Shown here: piece by piece, positions 35,261 to 45,736 of the stretch | How positions within the stretch are numbered: position 1 is the first letter of the stretch | Layout: each line of letters opens with the position of its first letter | NCBI GenBank assembly: GCA_036927565.1 | Contig: JAYESD010000005.1 | Coordinates: 88,824,301-88,888,300, forward strand | Length of the DNA: 64,000 nucleotides | Reading direction: 5' to 3' | Source: Tuctoria greenei | Taxonomy: Eukaryota; Streptophyta; Magnoliopsida; Poales; Poaceae | Made by a program: the position numbers and the translations under genes | Notes under the pieces: generated by a model | Told to the model about the DNA's origin: nothing | Databases searched by the model: none | Seen by the model: only the letters and a program-made list of their open reading frames with translations

Positions 35261-37100
35261 CTGAGCCTCACTGGACTCTCTACTTCGACGACTCCGTGTA
35301 GAAGCAGGGGGCCAGAGCTGGAATCCTTCTCCTCGCTGCGATCGGGAAAAGGTCAAATACATGGTTCACCTTGACTTCAAGGCGACCAACAACATGGCGG
35401 AGTATGAAGCTCTCATCTACGGGCTCAAGGTAGCACTATCCTATGGTGTCAAACAACTATTGGTGAAGGATGATTTGCAGCTAATCATAAAGCAAGTCAG
35501 AGGTGAATGCTGCTGCAACAACCCCCAACTAGCTGCATATCTCCATGAAGTCCAGAGGCTCCAGAAGGACTTTGAAGTCGTGGATCTCCACCATGTTCAA
35601 CGTCTCCATAATGCTGAAGCAGACGGACTCTCAATGAAGGCCTCAACCGGAGCTCTGGCTCCCGATGAAATCTTTGTCCGGAGGTTGTCAAGATCAACAG
35701 CTCAGTCTGCAAAACTAAGCGAGGGGGGCGAGACCAGCACCTTGAAGCTGGTAGTCCCAGTGGCCCTGTTACCATGGTGTCCACCGAAGGTCGTAGGTGC
35801 TGCAAGAAGCTCCGAGCAACCCAACACGCAAGACTCAGAAGCTCAAGTTATCTCCGATGCATGGATCTCGGAGATCTGGAGCTACTTGAAGGACAGCATC
35901 CTTCCTGTAGACAATGTATCCGCTGATCGGATCATCAGATTGGCTAAAAGATACACGCTGGTAGAAGTGGATCTCTATCGGCGCAGTGCCAACGGCGTCC
36001 TAATGCGGTGCATTTCAAGGGAAGAAGGACGCGAGCTCCTCGCGGAGATCCATGGAGGCGAGAGTGGGAACCACACGTCGTCCTGCACGTTGGTCGGCAA
36101 AGCCTTTCGGAACGGCTTCTACTGGCCTATAGCACTCCAGGACGCAGTGGAGTTGGTGAAAAAGTGTGAAGCATGCCAGTTCCATGCAAAACAAATTCAC
36201 GCACCGACTCAGTCACTGCAAATGATTCCTCCTACATGGCCATTCGCTGTGTGGGGCATGAACATTTTGGGACCTTTCCCAAAAGTCATCAGAGTTTACA
36301 GGTTCCTGTATGTCGCCATGGACAAGTTCACCAAGTGGCCGGAAGCTACCCCAGTTGTGACTATCAATAAGCAATCAACAATCAAGTTCTTGATGTCCAT
36401 AATCTCCAGATTTGGAGTTCCAAACAAAGTCATCACTGACAACAGAACCCAATTCACAAGTGCAGCATTTAAAGAGTATTGTGAAGACCTCGGCATTCAA
36501 GTCAGGTACACATCAGTAGCTCACCCGGCAAGCAATGGCCAAGCTGAGACAACAAATGCAGAAATCTTAAAAGGGCGCGCACTTATGAGCGCCTGAAAAA
36601 GCATGGAGCCAACTGGATTGAAGAGCTTCTGTCTGTACTGTGGGCAAGCAGGACTACACCTAACCGGTCAACTGGAGAGACACCCTTCTCCTTGGTGTAC
36701 GGAGCTGAAGCAGTCCTTCCTCCAGAAATCACCTTGGGGTCACTCCGGGTCTGGACTTTCGATGAAGCCACGCAGGACCAGCTCCGGCGTGAAGACCTTG
36801 ACCTCATCGACAAGGGAATGTGCCAAGCAGTGGTTCGGAATGCACATTATTGCCAAGCACTCCGGCACTATCATCAGAGGCATGTGCGCAACCGACAGCT
36901 CGAGGAAGGCGATCTGGTGCTGCGGAGAATACTTACTCGGGAAGGGTTGAATAAACATTCCCCCAGCTGGGAAGGACCTTTCCGAGTGACTAAAGTATCT
37001 GTCCTGAATGCGTTCGCTTGGCAACTGACGATGGGACCCCGCTTCCCAATCCTTGGAACATCGAGCACCTCCGTAATTTCTATGCTTAGTTTCATGAAGG
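35261..37100 (+). pseudogene. Archaeal-type RNase H and integrase of D
   Basis: FTEPHWTLYFDDS at about 35260-35300 opens the second RNase H, followed after a frame change by ATNNMAEYEALIYGLKVALS (from 35385). Integrase spans about 35800-37095 in two frames. The zinc-binding region is NHTSSCTLVGKAFRNGFYWP with the pair KKCEACQ. The catalytic core reads WGMNILGPFPK, where the first catalytic Asp is Asn, then ITDNRTQFTS (second Asp present) and NGQAETTNAEIL (Glu present). Near 36575 the frame shifts and continues with WASRTTPNRSTGETPFSLVYG and VRNRQLEEGDLVLRR. The longest open part is 35361-36596 (411 codons). Confidence 0.88.
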
Positions 37101-37849
37101 TGACTCTATAATTACATACAATGTATGTTTTTGAGTCAACATAAAGAGTCGGGTAGGTCCTTCGGGAGAACATCCGGACCCCTCCGAGAGGGTCCGGTAA
37201 GTTCAAGCAACACTAGACACAGTCCCAGCACTAAAAGTGTAGCTAACTGCCTTGGGTTAGAACAAGAGATATAACACATTTATTCTGGTTCAGAACCCTA
37301 AGTGTGTCCTTGTCTCCCCTGTAATTCGGACCTATAATGAAAGATATTGTTGTGTGAAAATAGACTCCACATGCATTTATTTTGTAAAGGCTCATTCTTT
37401 CAGATTATCTTTCTTTTCCTTCTTGTCTATAATGAAGGTGTGCAATTCTTGTTGGCTTTTGGTCCAAGTAATTCATATGTTATGCAAGTTGCATTGTTGA
37501 TTTCTCCGGATTTTAATATTGTTGGACGGTTTATTCGCCTGAACGCCAAGCCAACATAGGTCTGGAGTGAGCCATCGACTTAGTTTGGTCCTGCACCCTA
37601 AGTACGCCACTCCACCTACATCTCGGCAGGCCTCAGTAAGGCGGGTCCAGAAGACATTCGAATCTGAAGAAATTAATTCAGTACGCTTGTTTATATATTG
37701 AATTCTTATGGATCTAAGGTTCAAATAAGAATAGTAAGACACAAATGAGTTATAGACAACAAGACGAATTTTACTATTTTTCTTGACTTTAGTGTGCAGG
37801 AAAGATAGAAAATTCATGCCGATGGTGGACAATGCCAGATCTACTAAGC

Positions 37850-38240
37850 TCCGACATTCCTCAAGGGGGCCCGCCATCGATGTTTCATGCGTTGATAGTG
37901 GGTGCCTTCGAAGCTAACAAGCTCCGACATCCCCAGGGGGGCCTGCCGTTGATGTCAAGAACCCAAGACGATCAAACTGAAGATGGTGGAAAAATCAGCC
38001 CAAGGGGGCCCGCCGTCGATGTTTCACACGTTGATAGTGGATGTCGTCGGACCTATCCAACTCCGACAACCCCAGGGGGCCTGCTGTTGGTGTTCCTACA
38101 CCTTGACAGTGGGTGCAGTCGGACATATCTAGCTCCGACAACCCCAGGGGTCCCGCTGTTGACGTTCCTACACGTTGACAATGGGCGCCGTCGGACCCAT
38201 CTAGCTCCGACAACTCCCCAGGGGCCCACCACCGACGAAT
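37850..38240 (+). repeat. Tandem ~72-bp repeats downstream of integrase in D
   Basis: The clearest units are 38061-38132 and 38133-38204, both 72 bp and both starting CTCCGACAACCCCAGGGG. Earlier, more diverged units start near 37851, 37921 and 38000, and a partial one at 38205. Each carries GTTGA-(C/T)-A(G/A)TGGG. They sit between integrase and the 3' end of the antisense gene. Confidence 0.87.
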
Positions 38241-38507
38241 TAAAAGCTCCCTGGAGAAGTGGGAGATAAAAACTTCAGACCTAAAGTCTACAAGTTTGAA
38301 GCACTCAAATCTTCAACACATAGTCAAATCCTTTTGGTACATGTTCGCAAATAAAATTGTGTACATCTACCAGGGGCAAACAAGACGAAGGACAATGTAT
38401 TGAAGACAAAATGGAATTCAATCATTCAAAAAGTTTGTATTTCGTTCATTTGAGGATTGGAGATTACAAAATTGGAGAAATTACAATCGGAGTAAGGTCC
38501 TAGGTCC

Positions 38508-41500
38508 GACGGAAGTATGAGGCGACTTTCTGGGCAACCTCTTGAACGCTGGCATTGGCAGCATCCTCCTCTTCAGCAAGGGGACCTTCGAGCATCGAAT
38601 CCAAGGAGAATTGGGGATCTCAGCCCTTGTAACACATCAGCACATATTCTGCGATGTTCTTAGCCAAAGATTTCCCCTCTGTCTCCAGCTGGTCCAAGAT
38701 GACATCACCCCATTGCGTCGAGTTTGCCGCCAGCAGAATTGAGAGCCACCAGCGCTCGGTCCAGCTCCAACTCTGGATTGTCCGGACGCACAGGACTAAA
38801 GCCTAGCAGCATCAATGCGTCATTAGCTTGCCCCAAGAAGTCCCATACCTGTATGGACTCGGCCTCCCTCAAACTCTGCAACTCCTCCAGTGACCTTCGG
38901 GCGACCGCAAGCTCTGAACCTTCCTGAGCAAGGCGCTCGACCACTTTGGCATGTTGTTGCATACTCTCAGCTACTTGCTTTTCGCGATCGGCTAGCACCG
39001 TCTCCCGGAGGTGGATGTGGTTCCACCATTCAGCCAGGTCCTTATCCCTGCGTCTTACTTTCCCTTCCCTGGTTGCAACGTCAGCCTCTCTTTTTAAGAG
39101 ATCCTGCCCCAGTCTCCAATACTTCTCTTCTTCTTCTTTGCTCCACAGATCAAACTTCTTAGTGTGATCTGCCAAGTTTTGCTCTCCCAGAGCCAGCTTC
39201 TAGGCGAGCTCCTCCCCTCTCTTCAAAATATCCTCCTGCTATTCTAGGAGTTTCTCTTCCCTCGCCTCGAGGTCTGATCGGCACTTCAAGAGAATCTCGT
39301 TCAATTCATTGAGGCTGTCGTGACGTTTGTCAGCAGCTTCATGCTTTTCCTTAGCTTGTTCGAGAGCTCTGATGGCGGCCTCCTTTTCCTCCAACAACAT
39401 GCCCCAGTATTCCATCCGGGCCTTCTCTTTCTCAACCCACTCATTCTAATTAGCAAGCCTCGTCTGAGCAAGCTTGGTCTTAAAGTGGAGCTTGTTGCGC
39501 CAAGGCCTGAAAGTGTGGCGGTCTTCTTCAAGGACCTTGCTGTCATGGTCGAAGGCGAGCTAGATCTGTTGGAGGCTCGAGCAGGCATTTTCAATAGACA
39601 ACGCCAAAGAAATAGGCTCAAGACCTGCTGGGGTCATCTCCGCCGGCTCCAGAGGATCTTCAAGGACAAAAATAGGGTCCCACACCACAAGTGTGGTTCC
39701 TTGAGCTTCTACGGCATTAGGGCCACCCTCCGGGAGCTCCTCGGTCATTGCTGAGGAAGGTCTCGCTGGGGGGAACTTCTACCTCAAGAGCTGACGCTGA
39801 AGATCCTGCCGTTGGATCTTCAATTGCTGGCTCCACGAGTGGAGGGCCTGCTGCTGCTTCCTCAGGATGTTTCGGCTCAGGTACGGACATCTCTAAAGCA
39901 ATTACTTCCAGGACGATTGTCGGAGTTTCATCCGAAGCCACTTACACCGCCGGCTCAGGCGCCGGTACATCAATCACCTCCGGCTCAGCTGCCAGAGCTT
40001 CAGGCATTTCTGGCCCAGCAGTCAGAGCTTCAATTATCTCTGGCACAGAGACCGGAGCTTCGGGCACCTCCAGCTAAATCGCCAGATCTTCAACCACTTC
40101 TGGAAAGGGTGTTAGAGCTTCGAGTACCTCCAGCTCATGTACCGGGGCATCAGACACCTCCAGATCATGCATCGGAGCTTCAGTCTCTAACGCTGTTGCT
40201 GATGGCGCAACTTCAACTACTTCTACCCCATGGTTTGTCACTACCACAGGGGCTTCTGGCGTCTCTTCTGGATCTAAGTCCATGACAGCTAGCGTTGGAG
40301 CTGCCGTGTCTTCTGCCGCCACCTGGGGAGGCTTAATGGTTGAAGCCGAAGCTTCAGCATGCACAACTCCAGTCGCTGTAGCAGATGTCGAAGCTTCAGA
40401 CTTTTTTCTTGTCACCCTGGGGGCAAAAGGTTAATTAGATTAAAATATAATAAAAACAAGATTAGCATTTCAAGGTAAGATGGCAATGCTTACCTGGGGA
40501 TGCTACTGCCCCAGTCGCCGCGGAATCTCTTCTTCTGGGGCCCAGAGTCGAAGCTCACCGAATTCGGTGAGACAGCAACTTCAGACCTTGGTCGGAGGCC
40601 ATCTGCAGCAGATGGATTCTTCTCAGTCGGAACACTCCTTGGCTGGGAAGGACCTCCGAACCTGGAGCTCACAACTGGCATTAGAGCTCAAGTTGGCTTG
40701 CTGGAGCTTGAGTCCCTCGAGGCCGCTGGCACCGAAGCAGGTGTGGTCACCAAAGGTCTCCCCCGCTGGGGAGAAGGGGTTGTTGGAGTTGGATTAGACC
40801 CGATGGAGCTCACATCAACATGCCTCAACTTCCTCTTGCAGATGGAAGATTTGGTTGGCTCCTTTCCCTTGCCCTTGCCAACGTCATCAACCGTCTGGCT
40901 CGGAGTAGGGGTAACCACCCCCTCGGGAGCTCCGAGAATTACAACCCTGGAGGTCCTGCGCTTTTCTACTTCACCGAGGTCATCCAGTGCTGGCATCTTC
41001 CTCCAAAGCTCCCTGCTGAACTTTGGAGTCATGTTCAGAGGCAGGAAAGCAGCCGGTGGAGTCAAGGCATCATTGGCGATCCTTGCGGAAATTTCTTGAA
41101 ATGGAGCTTCAAAGCTTCGTCATCCAAATTGGATTTTAAACCGATTTCAATCCGGTCGTTATCCATCACACTATTGAAGGCCCATGCAAGCTTCTCCCTT
41201 CTCCTCAGCGGAGCCCACCTGGTCACCAAGAAATTTCCGAAGACCATCTGGGGGGGGGGGCACTCCACCCTCCACATATTATTGGATTCTAGCCAAAACA
41301 GGCTTGAATGCATCCGATATCTTCAGAACTACATTCTAGGCATCAGTGTCAACGTTGGGGAGTCCTTGGTGGCAGCTCTAGCCTATAATGTTCCTCCACT
41401 GCAATGACGACCCATTCTTTCTTCTAGTCATCCCATTTGTCGGAGGGTAACAACTTCAAGTACTTGAATGGGCACTTCTTGCGCTTCACAAAGTAGTAGA

Positions 41501-41882
41501 AGCCGAGCAGCTCTGTCCCCTTGCCGGTGGTATGGGTCGTGAAGAAGGTCCAGAACAGCTCGATGCAGGGAGGCACGCCCACCCACATCTCAAAGAAGTG
41601 GACGAAAGTCGCCACTAGTAGGAGGGAGTGGGGGCCAATACGATGCAGTTGGAAGCCGTAGAAGTCCAGCAGCATCAAGATGAAACTTCAAAAAGGTGGG
41701 ATCAGTCCCACCATTGTTTGCGCTGAGAAGTACACCATCTCGCCACGGTGCTCCTTCTTGAAGGGGAGCTTGTCGACCCGAACCATGTGGTTGAAGGAGT
41801 CGCTGGACCACCGCATGAAGGTCTGGACCTTCATCAGATTATACTTGCTCTGGATGCGGCTTTTGGGAAGACCTAGCTCCAT
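38508..41882 (-). pseudogene. Antisense accessory gene of Tat element D ('putative gypsy type transposon' family)
   Basis: Read on the minus strand, opposite to gag-pol. ATG at 41882 (MELGLPKSRIQSKYN), then a conserved domain with FYGFQLHRIGPHSLLLVATF and GVPPCIELFWTFF near 41560-41660. LLPSDKWDD, a stop, then KKEWVVIAVEEH follow. I recognise this as the plant family often labelled Transposase_28 or putative gypsy type transposon. A variable linker with basic runs (GKGKGKEP, CKRKLRHVDV) follows. Exon 1 ends at 40494, after which come a probable 77-bp intron, then acidic decapeptide repeats (39960-40180) and a long coiled coil (about 38700-39640, for example KREADVATREGKVRRRDKDL). The end is near 38508. 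Several stops and shifts; function unknown. Confidence 0.82.
40417..40493 (-). other. Probable spliceosomal intron in the antisense gene of D, 77 bp
   Basis: The minus strand reads CCCCAG then GTAAGC at the donor (40493) and ends TTTTGCCCCCAG at the acceptor (40417); the interior is AT-rich. Upstream coding reads GDWGSSIP plus two bases; removing 40417-40493 continues in frame as VTRKKSEASTSATA. Without removal the frame stops at the TAA in the donor (GTAA). Confidence 0.72.
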
Positions 41883-42419
41883 CGCGGTAAAGTGGAGCGA
41901 AAGAAGAGAAAGCTAGACAAAGGTTGGGAGGCTCTGAGCGCAAGTTTGATCGAAAGTGTAAAGTGTCCTCAAACAATGCAGACTTTCCTTCTTAAGTAAG
42001 CCTCCACGACGCTTGGATGGAAATCGCAACGAGAGCAAGGCCACATTACAAAAATCTACCCCATCGATGACGAATGGGCCAGGGGCCACTTCAACAGAGG
42101 AGTCGAGGTTATTACCCCATGCGAACCATGGTCATGATGGGCGGCGGGAAGCCTGAGGGCGGCTGCCTGACAAGGCGCTCGAAACTGATACAGTTTTCAT
42201 ATTGGGAATCGGCGACCTTCAATTGTGTGAGATCCACACTGAAAGATCTCATCTGCTGCATTCAAAACCAGCCACGAGGTGAGGGTTCAACCCCAGACCA
42301 TTGCCCCAATGGTACATCAGAAGACCATTGAAGTTGCAGTGCGGAATCGAGGATGGCCCCACCTCTGGTAGAATAACATAACCCAAAGGATTTCTCCCAG
42401 AGGTGGGCCCGCAGGCCAC

Positions 42420-43258
42420 TGTCAGTATCCTGCATATCGGGAACCCCCTGATACCGCAAGAAGTGTAAGGGAGTTCCACCTGTCAATGTTGAAGATCTCC
42501 GTAGGCCCCACGTGTCACCCGGCACTGGACCCGCCTCCTTCATATGGGTCGCTCCGGCACTACCACGTGTAAATAAGATCGGAGCTAATCCGTAGATAGG
42601 GGAGCTCTGTGCTTGACACGTGTACAGTGACCCCGAACCTAACCCCCAGTAGAGGGAAGCTCCAGTGCCACCGTGTGTGTAGAGGCTCCGGACCTACCTC
42701 CCAGCAAGGGGAAGCTCCGAATCTGCCATGTGTTAAGCCTCCGAACCTACGACACCAGTGGGGATACTGACGGATCTCCAACGGCATGAACATTCAAAGA
42801 ACAATGATTGCTACAGTTACAAGGCCTGATTATGTGCCATTAATACACTATTAATGGTGCACGATCAGAAGACCCTTAATATAGGTAATGCCACCATTAA
42901 GGTGTGTTATCATGCTATTAGGGTGCTTAAACACACTTAATTGTGTATTTGGCAATAATAACTGTCGGGGCCACATGTCTGGTCGGGCAACTCATGTAAC
43001 AGCCATCCCTCGGTCTATAAAAGGGATGTACTGCACGACACAGGACGATTAAGCTCATATGCACATAGGCACCAGTGAATCCTCAATACAACAACACACA
43101 CCCCGTGGAGTAGGGTATTACACTCAGGAGGCCCGAACCACGTAAATCATCTATTTCATCATCTTGTCTAAGATCTCCGCACGCCCAAACCGATACAAGA
43201 ACTTCCGCGGGCTACAGTTCAGTAGTAACGGGGCAAGTGTCGTTCGTACGCTTCGACG
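42420..43258 (+). repeat. 3' LTR of Tat element D
   Basis: 839 bp, starting TGTCAGTATCC and ending CTTCGACG. TATA box CTATAAAAGGG at 43015-43025. GTGCC follows at 43259-43263. A purine-rich CAGAGGTGGGCCCGCAGG stretch lies just upstream, where the polypurine tract is expected. Confidence 0.93.
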
Positions 43259-44295
43259 GTGCCTAGGGATCTAAGAAAGTTGGTTATGTGGAATGGGTTG
43301 GACTATTTTGGCGATTTGCTTGCTTTAGATCTAACGACCGGTTCATGGAGCGACGATCCAGGATTTATAGTGCCACCGCAAGGCCAAGTATGGGTGCGGC
43401 TTAGCTGACTAATTAGTGAATTGCCAATGCTGTTTGGACCACTAAGAATGCTCAGGGAAGGGGTTGTCGGATTGGGTCTGTTGATGATTGGTGGGACTAC
43501 CCTGGGATCCGAATGGCTCAAGAGGGGGCCCTTGGTTGAAGATGTGCTCAGTTGGAGACATCACCACCGGTGAAACCTCATTGGGGTCTAAATAGGCTAG
43601 TAATCACTTTGTAAAGGATATTTTGTGATCCCTTGGACACACATCTAAGGAAGTGTGAGATGACATAATTGAGATTCCATAGTCATCGAAAGGTGATGAA
43701 ATCACGAACATGTGGATAAACCGGTACAACCTCTGCGGATTGTGTCTAAAATTATCATGATAGTCGTGCTACCGGTCAATAGCAACCTGGACCCTCACAT
43801 GATTAGAATTTGGACTTTAATATGGTTTAATGGCTGGAATTGAATTGGGAACCGGTATTGGTTAATTATTTGGCTTTGATATATGGAATTGTTGAAATTG
43901 AGATAAATGAGCAGTTATGAGTTGATTATGGATTAGTATTGCTGAAGTTGGTTATTTAAGTTGGAATTGATGATTATTTGGGTTGTTTGGGAAGGACCTC
44001 ACCTAATAATGATATAATGGAATTATCAATTGTTTTGAATGTACTTTTATGCAATTAGCCCATTTTATTATCATGCCTTATTTAAGCTACATGTCATAAT
44101 TTCTCACACTTGCTGAGTACGACATGTGCTCACCCTTGCTATTCCTCCACCAAATCCAGACGCAGGAAACAAGGTGAAGTACCAAGAGGATTTTGAGAAG
44201 TTGTAGGCACGCGTGTTACCGTCAAACTTGCCTGTGGAGTTGAAGTATTTAGTGTTTAGTTTTTCCGCTGCAGTTTCAGTAGAGTTCTCCCTTTA

Positions 44296-45736
44296 GTTTA
44301 TTTTCATGTCAAATAAAGTTTCCAAGAACAGGTGTGGGGGAGGAATCTCTCCGCGATCTAGATACATTTAGATCACGCGTTTCACCTGAGGACACATCGC
44401 AAACATACATGTGATATGACACGACAAAGCGGAGCACCATGGGAGCCAGCCAGAGGTCGGCCAACCCCCTGGCTCAGCTGATCTATGGATGGCCTTTCAC
44501 GGGCTCACTTTGATACACAACGTCAGTTCGAATCTCTTATTCACTGCTCTTGAGGAATCACTGCAATTTGAGTTGCAAATTTTGACGCATTTATGAAAAT
44601 TCAAATTAAAATCAACGCAATTAAATTAAACATTAAAAGTTTCTTAAATATGAGATTATTATGCCTCATATTTTGATTTCGCTATCATGTTTCTGGACCC
44701 ATATCATTAAATTAGGACAACATGTCATCTAAGTATTTGATTGCTATGATATGGTGAGTAAAATGAACCCATGGACAAAACCTATCCTTGCTTTAAATTG
44801 ATTTTGAATTTTGTAAAATTTTGAAGTCTTAAGGTTTTTCCTTCCCCTCTCATTGGAAATTAAATACCCACCAACGTCATATTATATGAATATTAAAAAC
44901 CACATGCGTATGCCACTTAGCAATTTCAATGAACTTTGTCAAACTCTTGACCCTATTGAGTGACTTGCATGAAATATCTTGATTAGGAAATTTCTTGAGC
45001 ACTCTACCATATTCCATCATTTTCATCATTCCACCATCAAAAGATACTCCATAACAATTATTCCAAAATCCTCTCTCATTAAAAAGATGCATAAAAGGAG
45101 TAGAAGGCATGGCTATAAGAGCTCTCAAAACAATTCAAGGGAGAGAGAGAGAGAGAGAGCAAATAAAAAGCCATACTTCATCTTTGCACAAAAAGAGAGG
45201 GATCAAATGGGAATTATCATCAATATTCATCATCCACCATCCACCCATAATAAGTGCACAAGAATTTCCTTAATCATTGATTTTATTGCATGGTCTTCTC
45301 ATGTGGATCTTTCTTTTGACTTAATAATATATGAATTGCAAGTGTGCTACTCTTTATCCCTACCAAGCTCCACAAAAAGCCGTATTGTTGTAGGGACAAA
45401 AGTGAAAAAATTATGCCAAGGTGAGGATTCAAACACATTGAGTGACTTGAGAATCCAATAGAGGAGGAAAACTCATTATCGTTTTGATATAGGAAATATA
45501 GCAATTTTTTGAAATCATTTCAGCAGAAGGATGTTCGGGTGAGATACACTCAACCGTTCCACCTCTCAGACTCCCAAGATGGTATGGTAGCCACACTAGA
45601 AAAAAAAGGGTTCAAAAGTAAAAGATATGAATTAAAATACTTTAATACTTATTTCATATCCACAACAATATTTTATAGCACTTAGTTCTTCTTGCCTTCA
45701 CTCGAGGACGAGAAAAGGACTAAGTGTGGGAGAGTT
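44296..45736 (+). mobile_element. Athila-like element B2: 3' untranslated region and polypurine tract
   Basis: It aligns with B1 6190-7690, from the AATAAAG block and GGTGTGGGGGAGG start to the tract GTGTGGGAGAGTT (45725-45736) before the LTR. No gene is seen. A (GA)n run lies at 45141-45159. The left side is joined abruptly to the truncated Del-type LTR. Confidence 0.75.

Larger units (their letters stand above)
30237..43258 (+). mobile_element. Complete Tat-lineage Ty3/gypsy retrotransposon D with antisense extra gene
   Basis: LTRs 30237-31078 and 42420-43258 are flanked by GTGCC at 30232-30236 and 43259-43263. Sense order: primer site, gag, protease, RT, RNase H with palindrome array, archaeal-type RNase H, integrase. 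After integrase come a 3' spacer with tandem repeats (37850-38240) and a long minus-strand gene (38508-41882) with an intron. The spacer 41883-42419 holds no gene. At 13.0 kb it is typical in size for the Tat group. All sense frames carry stops, so the copy is dead. Same family as A. Confidence 0.94.
28732..44295 (+). repeat. Del-type LTR, plus strand, split by Tat element D, right end lost
   Basis: It starts TGTAACACCCTC at 28732. Its left part is 28732-30236 and its right part 43259-44295, rejoined by the GTGCC target duplication of D. It aligns with the reverse complement of the LTR at 8321-15713, including the blocks around 29760-30170 and 43270-43800, but it is a diverged copy. The end GGGTGTCACA is missing; near 44295 it passes into Athila-like sequence. 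TATA: CTCTATATATAC near 29260. No internal domain of its own is seen, so it is a truncated or solo LTR. Confidence 0.85.

Noticed and set aside
39320..39754. 144-codon plus-strand frame
   Set aside because: Shadow opposite the coiled-coil part of the antisense accessory gene.
40500..41099. 199-codon plus-strand frame
   Set aside because: It overlaps exon 1 of the antisense accessory gene; family homology and the in-frame splice are on the minus strand.
40820..41407. 195-codon plus-strand frame
   Set aside because: Opposite the accessory gene, and it spans the poly-G run whose length is uncertain.
44979..45461. 160-codon plus-strand frame in the B2 3' region
   Set aside because: Low-complexity (GA repeat) and AT-rich; not conserved in the B1 copy of the same region.
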